A stretch of 64,000 bases of DNA from contig CM040430.1 of assembly GCA_022702705.1 (NCBI GenBank), forward strand, positions 83,534,227-83,598,226, read 5' to 3'. Numbering within the stretch: position 1 is the stretch's first letter; every line of letters starts with the position of its first letter. Both the position numbers and the translations under genes were made by a program. Under the pieces are notes generated by a model that was not told the DNA's origin, did not search any database, and saw only the letters and a list, made by a program, of their open reading frames with translations. This document shows positions 56,401 through 64,000 of this stretch, piece after piece. This stretch comes from Papilionanthe hookeriana x Papilionanthe teres (Eukaryota > Streptophyta > Magnoliopsida > Asparagales > Orchidaceae).

Positions 56401-57362
56401 TCATACCATCCTTCTTGCAGCCGGAAGCCTAGGACCGGATGGTTTGTCGGCCATATGCTGGAAGGTGGTATCCTCCCTAATTTGTAGACCCGATACAACA
56501 ACGGGTGAACTGGCTTTTATCTTCTTCTTAGGTTTCTCTGTGGCAGCAACATGCTCTATTCGCGGTCCGAGGCGAGATTTAGCTGGCACTCGTCCTATCC
56601 TTCTTAAGATTTCTGACACAGGACATCTTTCTTTCTTTGCTAATTTTTCTATCACAGCTTGCAGCCGGGCAAATGGCGTAGCCTTATCCCTTTTTCTTTT
56701 GTAATTGTTGTAGTACGCAGGTCGGGGTAATGCAGTGGCGATCCTACGTACATCCTCTTCATCCGATGCAGCAGAGAGGGGTGAAACCTCGCTCCTTCCA
56801 ATAGAGGTATATACTCGGACAGCTTCTTCTCTTTCTTTAGGAATTTCTTCTAAAAGGCGATTTCAGCAGCTTCTAGCTTTCTTGGCGATCTTTCCGCTTC
56901 TATTTCTTCTTTCGAGTCCGAGTTAGGGCGCAACTCTCGAACGGGACCCAATCACAAAAATAGATGGTATTGTAGTGAAATCCGTACCCTACATGTTGAC
57001 GAGCTCATCGCAACTCGGATCACCTTCCCCTTTAGTTTGGCGTAAGTCGGGGTAGGTGCAGAGATGACTAGACCGGTGGGGGTAGAGACAACAGTCCTTC
57101 TACAAACAGTAGTACTCTTTTCAGCTGGAACCCTTTGAAGGGGAGGGAATTCTTGAGCCAACTTCAGGTTGAATTCAATCACGGGCTCTTCAGTTTCTGG
57201 CACTTTGTTCATTAGTGTGAAGAGGGTAACGTTAGCGAACTTAATATCTGTGTTGTCAAACCCTTGTCCAAAGCGAATGACCGCATCATTAGGCAGCTCG
57301 TCCTCGTAGACGACTAGGTCTATCCCGTTGGTGAAGGAGAAAATCAACTTCGGTGCGTACAT
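56401..57362 (-). pseudogene. E0 ORF1
   Basis: ATG at 57362-57360 (YAPKLIFSFTNGIDL) corresponds to the E2 ORF1 start. The frame is open to 56952 and resumes at 56655-56401 (PVSEILRRIGRVPAKSRLGP). There it runs in frame into ADKPSGPR, the start of the coiled-coil Gag segment. No known domain. Confidence 0.68.
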
Positions 57363-57887
57363 TTTCTGCAGGCGTATTCCGAATGTCGATCCCGAATTAT
57401 GCTTCCCTTTGTCGCAAAACTTAGGACAAAAGAAAGAGTCCGAACACATTTCATTTATCTTAGTGTATTTATGATTTAAAGGGGTTTGTTATTAAAAGGG
57501 TTGTTTATTGGAAAATTTGCTCGTTAGAAACTAAATGATTAAAGGTAAAAAAAGGTTATAGAAAAGGTAATGGACCCAATTTAGAATTGGAAAGGAAGAG
57601 GAAGCCTTATGCAAGACTTCTCGACTCGAAGGACCGCTTCTAAGCTAACGCCTATTGGGGGTCCACCCCACCTCGGAGAAGAGGTAAAAGGATCTCGTAA
57701 CCTCTCTCGTTTAGGGGTGTCTAAACAGTGGCTCCTAAATCCGAGAGAAGTTGGCTATACTCATTCAAGATAGAAATGAACGAGGTACGCCAACGGAAAG
57801 AATGGTAGTCTGCTCCACTAGGGACACGGATACACTACCGATTTATGAAAGCAAAACCATCTGATCAAAAATGGAGAGAAGAACTTT
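57363..57887 (-). other. E0 5' UTR between ORF1 and PBS
   Basis: Non-coding. It holds the segment 57649-57665 (CGCCTATTGGGGGTCCA on plus), nearly identical in inverted orientation to the E0 PPT region at 17102-17118. Confidence 0.6.
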
Positions 57888-57905
57888 TCCCCAGCGGAGT
57901 CGCCA
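57888..57905 (-). promoter_or_regulatory. E0 primer binding site
   Basis: Minus strand TGGCGACTCCGCTGGGGA, identical to the E2 PBS and 5 nt from the 5' LTR border at 57911. Confidence 0.88.
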
Positions 57906-60084
57906 GAAATTGTACGGCTTATTTTTAGGTTGTGTTTTGAAAAAGGGGTCGCCTACAGAAATTGTCGGCGAATTTTAGATTTTTAAATTTAATTTAAATA
58001 TATATATAATTTGAAAGTAGCATTTGGTTTTGAAAATAATTTTAAGTTTAAAAATTTTAAGATATGAAATCAAACCGATCTCACATCTCAAATAGTTTAT
58101 ATAAACGAGCACCGCACCACAAACCATGTATCTATCCCGAAGAATAGACACACTGCTTGATGATGGGGCTCGATTAAATAAACTAGAAGAATTATGACAT
58201 CTATTTGGTCTGCGAACTAATTTTATAAGCCGACAAGTTCCCCTGCTTAAATAAAGGAATAAAGCAGGGTTTATATTACCTGGGTTCTTAAAGTTCCCTA
58301 TAAGGGCAAGCCCCTATAGTTAATTACATCCTAAATGACGGGAATCATTTAAGAAAACTCTTGATAATGATCAGTGGTTTTGCTCTCAAGAATTTCAAAG
58401 TTAAAGGTTTTCAAAGGATTGGATTTTGGAAATTTCAATAAGGATTAAATCAAATTCTGAACAGTTTATTTTGGGAATCCAAAGGAAAGAAAAGTAGGAG
58501 AAGCTGACGATCCAAGAGGAATCTTGACAACTTCCCAAACTATCTTATGATTTGGCATCAATTTAGGTAAGATTATTTAATGTTTCAATCCTGCCAATTT
58601 TAATTAATTAGGACTTATATTTGTATGATATGATCACACAAATAGCCTCGAAGATGTGAGGGTTTATGTCGTACCTGACGACTACCTCGGAGCTCTAAGA
58701 CCGGTTAGGGCTTAATTTGCATAACATCATTGTGCAAATGCCTAACAAAAAGTTGAGGATTTATGTTGCACTAAGCAAACCACCTCGAAATCCTATGGCT
58801 TGGTTATTTAATACTAAGAAAGGTTTTGTTGAAGTAGACACAAGTTTTGCTGACGAAGATGACCGTGCTGCCCACTACGCTCCGAGCTCCTTGTTGTTGC
58901 AGAGGTTTAGTTTTAGAAGTCATAAATCAGGAGATGCGAGAAGTGTTTTGGTTTAGAGAAAATCTTAAAATCCAAGTGTTTTTTAATGTTTTAATTAAAA
59001 TAAATCTTAAAGTTAATTAAACAGAACTGATTAAGATCCCACGGTTCCGTCATCCCGACACCGTTATTTTCATCGAATTCACTTAGTCCAGATGAATTTG
59101 CTAAACTCAACTGAATGAGTTCCACACTTTCACTTAGTACTCGTGGAAATCCCGTTAGCAACACGTGGGTTACATCATCCGAGGTATTCCCGATCATTCA
59201 ATGGGACGTTTTAATTTAGTTATAATTGTAGTTTTGTTGTTCTGTTTGTGATGAAATTTTGAGTTGTTTTATATTTTGGAATGTTGTGGCGGTGAATTTT
59301 ATCTTGTAGTAATTTTTAATTTAGTTTTGGTTTCAATTTAGTGGACTATCCTAAAGGTTTTGGTTTTCATGCAACAGTCTTGTTTATCATGCAAGAAAGA
59401 ATAAAGTGCAGTGCATGTAAGTAAATTACAATAAAGTAAGTTGCAATTAAATAAAAGCGTACCTGGAGGGTCTTCCCGTAATCCCAAGCTGCACTTAAAA
59501 CACATGTTAGAGCATTTAAATATTTCCACAAGTACCTAGGTAAGGCTAAGGGAAGGTTCTGGTTGTCTACCAAGATCCTAATCCTATAACTAGTCATTCC
59601 TATGACGTCTAGGTTCTTGTATTTCGTTTAAGGATGATTTTCTTCATCAAAGAACAATTAAGTTCAATTGTACTTCTAAAACACCCCATCATGTCGAGGA
59701 AGTGTTTAAGACAAATCTTAAACATCTTTTCAATACTTCTGGGATTATTTTGAGTTCAAATGAATTTTATTGTACTGATGAATTAATCATCAAAGGGTTT
59801 TGATTTTGTTTTGTTTCTTGCTCAGTGAACTTAGGACATTTGAATATCCTACGGGTAAAGCAACATTTCATTTGATGCTTCATTTAAGAGTTATAATAAT
59901 TAAAGTCTTTAAGGGCAAGTTGGTTTATTGAGGATTTTAATCAAATTAATTGAAAGTTTGAGTTAATGGTTCGAAGTAATTTAATTTAATTCTGAGGTTT
60001 TAATTAATAATTTTAAGTTTGGAATAGTGTTCAAATTATTTTAGATTTAATTCTTAATGATTTCATTTAGGTTTGTTGTTAAAT

Positions 60085-60480
60085 GATTTTAATTTAATTT
60101 AATTCAATTTGATTTTAATTTAATTAAATTTTATTTAATTTTATTTAATTTTAATTTAATTTTAAATTTAATTTAATTTAATTTTAATTTTAACTTCAAT
60201 TCAATTTTAATTTAATTTAATTTAATTTTAATATAATTTAATTTAGTTTAATTTAATTTAATTTAATTTTAATTTTAATCTAATTTAATTTAATTTTAAT
60301 TTAATTTGAATTTTAATCTAATTTGAATTTGAATTTAATTTAATTTTAATTTAATTGGATTTAATTTAATTTAAATTTTGATTCTAATTTTTATTTTAAT
60401 TGTTAGTTTTAGTTTAACTTTAATTTTAATTTGATTTTAATTTAATTTAGTTTAATTTTAATTTTAATTATCAATTTAGA
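60085..60480. repeat. TTTAA-type tract in the E0 5' LTR
   Basis: The longest and most degenerate of the four TTTAA tracts, consistent with the greater age of E0. Confidence 0.85.
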
Positions 60481-62439
60481 TTATTATCTTTTTTTTAATT
60501 AAGATTAAATATTGTTAAAGTGACTCATTTAGGGATTTTTAAATTAAAGAATAAATGTCCTCTTAATAATATCCCTATTTTTATGATCCAAATTTAAATG
60601 TATTCTTTCCAAAATTTAAATTATTTAATTAATCAAGTTTCATTTTTGATATTTTCAAAGTGTTTAATGGGTTCCTACCCCTTAATTTTCCTAAGTTTCA
60701 ATCTTCAAGAGAAAGTTAAAATAAAATATTTTACCCCCCCCCATTTTGATTAAACCCAAAGTTTTAATTAAGGGTTAAAAATTTTTAATTACCTTTATGC
60801 CCTTTTAAGCTTATTCATTTCATAACTCATTAAATTGAGCTCAAATGAATTTGAAATTTTTATGTCACGTCACTCACATGTCAATTAAGACATTAGAGAA
60901 GAAAATGTGATTTTTCTGAATTTAATTTATTTATATAATTATTTTTAGTAGAAAATAAGGGTTTTCAAAGAAAATTCAACATGACCAAGGTAAAGTTTCT
61001 GTCCTTAAGAAAATTATGGGATGTTCCTAATGATAAGAGGACCACTTGGACCAATTTTTGTGATTTTTCGAATTATATTTTATTAATTATAATTATTTTT
61101 AGTTTTAGAGTATTAATTAATTATAAAATAAAATTAAAGTTGAAAAATAGATTTTATATTTTTCTTAAATTTCTCGTATCTCAAGGAGTCGAGAGAAACA
61201 AATTTTATAATTTTCTGATTTTTCTTTGATTTATTAGAATTATCTTAGTGAAAATGTTTGGAAATTCATTTTTTTTATTAAAATATGGTGGAAAATCAAC
61301 TTTTTTTAAAAAAAATCTAATTTTAATTTTCCTAAACTCCCCTAATATCAGAGAAGCTTCAAAACCATTTTTGTGAATTTTTGAAAGGTATTTTTGGAGT
61401 TATCAATTTTTAAAGTTTCATTTTGCTTGTGAGGCTTAATCAACCCATTTGGTGGGGTTAATCAAGTCTAATTGATTTCAAATTTTTATGTGAGGTTTCT
61501 CTGATCCTAAAAATCAGTGGAGAATTTTTTTCATGTCAATTTGATGTGTGGTTAACCCTAATGAATTCAAATTCAATTTTAGGGGTTTAAGCCAATTAGG
61601 GTTATTATGAATGAATTAACCCAAAATATATTTTTCATAGGGTCCTCTGGTCCTAAGGAATATCACGAAATTTTCCTAGAATTTATTTCACAACATGCTA
61701 ATTATTGGAATTAAAATACCAAAAACAGTGACATGAACTTGAAAAATCAATAACTCTTCACAGAGATGGCCTCTGACCTTGACAAATTCAGGGAATGTTC
61801 CCAAGGTCAGAGGCTTCAAAAGCCCTATGGTCTCATGCCATGGTGAATTTTCTATGCAAATGAGGAATCAAAATACTGAGAAAAGTAAATAAATTATTAA
61901 AAATAAAATACTCATCCAATTAACTTGATTTCTTTTCCACATTATTCTCCTCTGTTCACTGAGTAAGAGGGTATTTTTATTTTATTTTTTGTAATTTTTC
62001 TATGCAAAGATATGGATTTTTGAAGTTCTGGTAATTAAATAAATCCAAAAATACCCTAATTATCTACTTCTCCGACACAGCGCCAGCGCAACCTTGGCAT
62101 CTCCGAAGTCCACGCGGTGCATTCTCATTCGACGCCGCAATCCGACTCAGCGCTCCAGGGGCCCGCGGTTCTTGTACCATAGTGTAGTCCGACTTGATCT
62201 CAACCGTCCGCTTGATACACGCACGATCCAACGGCTCCCGGTCATCGTCTACGATTGGTGTGCACTCGTGACCGTCCACACTAAAACCCTAAAATCTCAC
62301 TCGATTCTCAATGGATTTTTGTGTTCTTATGCTTTATGGATTCCTCTTGAAGAGACGAACACATCCATATGGTTTATAGGCTATGAAATTAACCCAAACA
62401 AAATGGAGGATTGCTGGAATCTCAGGAGGAAGAATGAGT

Positions 62440-62452
62440 TCATACCTTTGCT
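62440..62452 (-). promoter_or_regulatory. Splice-donor-like site in the E0 5' LTR
   Basis: Minus strand GCAAAG|GTATGAAC, exon end at 62446. It is conserved despite substantial divergence of the surrounding LTR. Confidence 0.5.
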
Positions 62453-62866
62453 CAGAGAAGTGAAGCTTCAATCTGAGAGTCGTGTCATCTTCAATTAGGT
62501 CCAAGCAAGTTCCAGAGGAAGTCTCCTGTCCTGGGGAAATGCCTAGGTATGAAAGTGCCCACAGCTGATCATAAAGCTTGGAGGCTAGAAGCAATGGCTG
62601 GCCTGGTGAGGGGGCTTTTGCTGGGGAACTTCTCCTCTTGGTCTGGTGAAGGTGTAGGACCAATCAATTTGGAGATTGGCTCACTTTGGTGAAATGTCCT
62701 ATTTTTGGGTGGATTTTTAACTCAGAAGTTGAGCTCTGTAAATGGGGATTAGGGCAAAGGAACACTGGGGATCAACTGCTCTGGGTTAGGAGAAGGTCCT
62801 GGAGCAATTTTGGCAGAGTTTCCTTAAGGTCTGGTTCTTCTCCTTATTTGGTCGAGAGGTGGTGGT

Positions 62867-62876
62867 GTTTTAATAG
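62867..62876 (-). promoter_or_regulatory. TATA-like box in the E0 5' LTR
   Basis: CTATTAAAAC on the minus strand, about 420 nt upstream of the donor-like site, matching the spacing in E2. Confidence 0.55.
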
Positions 62877-64000
62877 GCATGGCTGGAGAGCTTCCCAGTG
62901 GGGCTCGATGGCTGAGATCACTGCTCGGTGGAGGAGGAGAACAGCTCCAGTGGCCATTTGGGTTGGGACAGCTCAGCCAGGGGGAATTGAAAATTTTGGC
63001 TCACATGAGTTCTCTCGGCCTGGTGGTTTCCGGCGGCTGTGGTGGCTGGCCGGCCAGGGTCAGGTCACCCTCAAGGTCAGGAGGACCAGTGCTGGAGGTT
63101 TGTGCAAGCAATTGTCCAATGCCAAGTGTAAAGGGTTGGATTTAAGTGGTAAAGGGAGAAGGGTGATTTTGGGTTCACATGAGTCAACCCATGTATTTGG
63201 GCTTGGTTCACCTCCCCATGGTCTGATTTTGGGCCAAGGGGATCAGTTGGGTCAGCTGCCATGGAGTGGTGAAGTCCCCATCAAAATAGTTTAAGTTAAT
63301 TTTGGGTTATGGTGTTGCATTAAAGAGTTTAAAATGGCTTAAGGAAGTCTTAGGAAAGGACTCCCTCTTCTTGCCATTAATGGCTTGGTGACAAGTCAAA
63401 CCCCCCATGGCTTCATGTGGCTTGTCCATGGCTTGCATGTGGCTCCATTTGGCTCATCCTCGGCTTATGAAAAAGGAATTTGGAGATTTTGGCAATTTAG
63501 TGAAAAATTTAGATGGTGCTTGATTTAGGTTGACTTGATGATTGATTTGGGACTTACGAATTGATTCCAATTAAAGGGATGATGAGAAGGAATTGTCATG
63601 TGGGCTTTGGAATGGTTTTGGGCTTTTGGTGAAAATGGGCTTTTAAAGATTTTATGGAAGTGAGCTTTTAGATTTCAAAACAAATTTTTGGATGAAAATT
63701 TTTCAAAGGATTGGATCCAATACGTGTTGAATTTAATTTAGGAATGTTTCATGAATGATTTGGAATCAATTTGAGGTGATTTAAAGTTGAATTGTGTTGA
63801 ATTTGGGTCTTTATTGGTTATGGTCAAAATGAATCCAATTGGGCTATCTTGAGTTAAGGTTGGGCTAAATTTGGATTTGATGTAAAATTAATGTTGAGAA
63901 ATGTTCATGGGAGTGTCACAAAGAGTTTCCAACTTTGGTTGGGCTCTAATTTTGGGATTTGGGCCCATTTGGGTTAGGTTGGGTTTAGGCCAAAAATGGG

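Larger units (their letters stand above)
1..64000 (-). mobile_element. E0: outer Tat/Ogre-like Ty3/gypsy retrotransposon, both ends outside the window
   Basis: E0 is the host element into which E1 and E2 inserted. Its 5' LTR starts at 57911 and runs off the right edge. Its internal region is 45003-57910 plus the short piece 17100-17142, and its 3' LTR is 14873-17099 plus 1-322. Removing E1 and one GTGCT copy rejoins 1-322 to 14878 onward, matching continuous sequence at about 62690-63060. Removing E2 and one ACCGC copy rejoins 17142 to 45008, matching the uninterrupted version at about 7596-7660 in E1. E0 has more stop codons than E2 and is the oldest of the three because it hosts the others. 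Confidence 0.88.
57911..64000 (-). repeat. E0 5' LTR, truncated by the window edge
   Basis: Starts TGTACGGC and follows the LTR order seen elsewhere: U5, TTTAA tract 60085-60480, CpG-rich block 62070-62285, donor-like site at 62446/62445, TATA-like GTTTTAATAG (plus) at 62867-62876, then TGGGC-rich U3. It is more diverged from the E1 and E2 LTRs than those are from each other. No gene. Confidence 0.92.

Noticed and set aside
17143..64000. Tandem array LTR-body-LTR-body-LTR made by unequal recombination
   Set aside because: Separate 5-bp duplications flank E1 and E2, and the E0 sequence rejoins exactly at both insertion points, so nested insertion explains the layout better.

Overview
The window looks like repeat-rich seed-plant nuclear DNA and contains no host gene, tRNA or rRNA that I can support. 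It is built almost entirely from three copies of one very large Ty3/gypsy LTR retrotransposon family, all on the minus strand and nested in each other. The polymerase layout (gag, protease, RT, RNase H, a second archaeal-type RNase H, integrase without a chromodomain), the 18-nt PBS, the extra ORF before gag, the huge LTRs and the satellite-like 3' UTR all point to the Tat/Ogre group.

Layout. E0 (oldest, outer) runs off both window edges: 5' LTR 57911-64000+, internal region 45003-57910 plus 17100-17142, 3' LTR 14873-17099 plus 1-322. E1 (323-14872, target duplication GTGCT) sits in the 3' LTR of E0. It has lost its gag-to-RNase H part and most of its 5' LTR by an internal deletion at about 13216. 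E2 (17143-45002, 27.86 kb, target duplication ACCGC) sits in the 3' UTR of E0. It is structurally complete, with two LTRs of about 7.37 kb (37626-45002 and 17143-24511).

Coding order in element sense in E2: ORF1 (37094), coiled-coil and Gag (36163-34079), protease (about 33400), RG-rich spacer, RT (32615-31314), RNase H and second RNase H (to 30183), integrase (30156-28776), then an extra 3' ORF (28480-27002). The extra ORF is the notable feature. It encodes a roughly 280-residue basic N-terminal region followed by an AlkB-type 2-oxoglutarate/Fe(II) dioxygenase domain closely resembling plant ALKBH9/ALKBH10 RNA N6-methyladenosine demethylases. All three elements carry it in the same place, where retroviruses carry env, so it belongs to the family. 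The inferred role is removal of m6A from the element's own RNA or from host transcripts.

The sequence suggests how the accessory ORF could be expressed. There is a conserved TATA box in the LTR, a conserved AAG|GTATGA splice donor about 420 nt downstream, and a pyrimidine-rich AG acceptor directly before the AlkB start. A 17-nt segment beside the PBS is complementary to the polypurine-tract region, which may circularise the genomic RNA.

A caution for readers: most frame breaks I checked in E2, and many differences between its two LTRs, fall on CAG/CTG triplets (CAG read as CG, CGA, CGG or CGAG; CTG as CG or CTCG). This looks like base-calling error at methylated CHG sites, so E2 may be far more intact than it appears. 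A few nonsense codons, mostly CGA to TGA, look like real decay.
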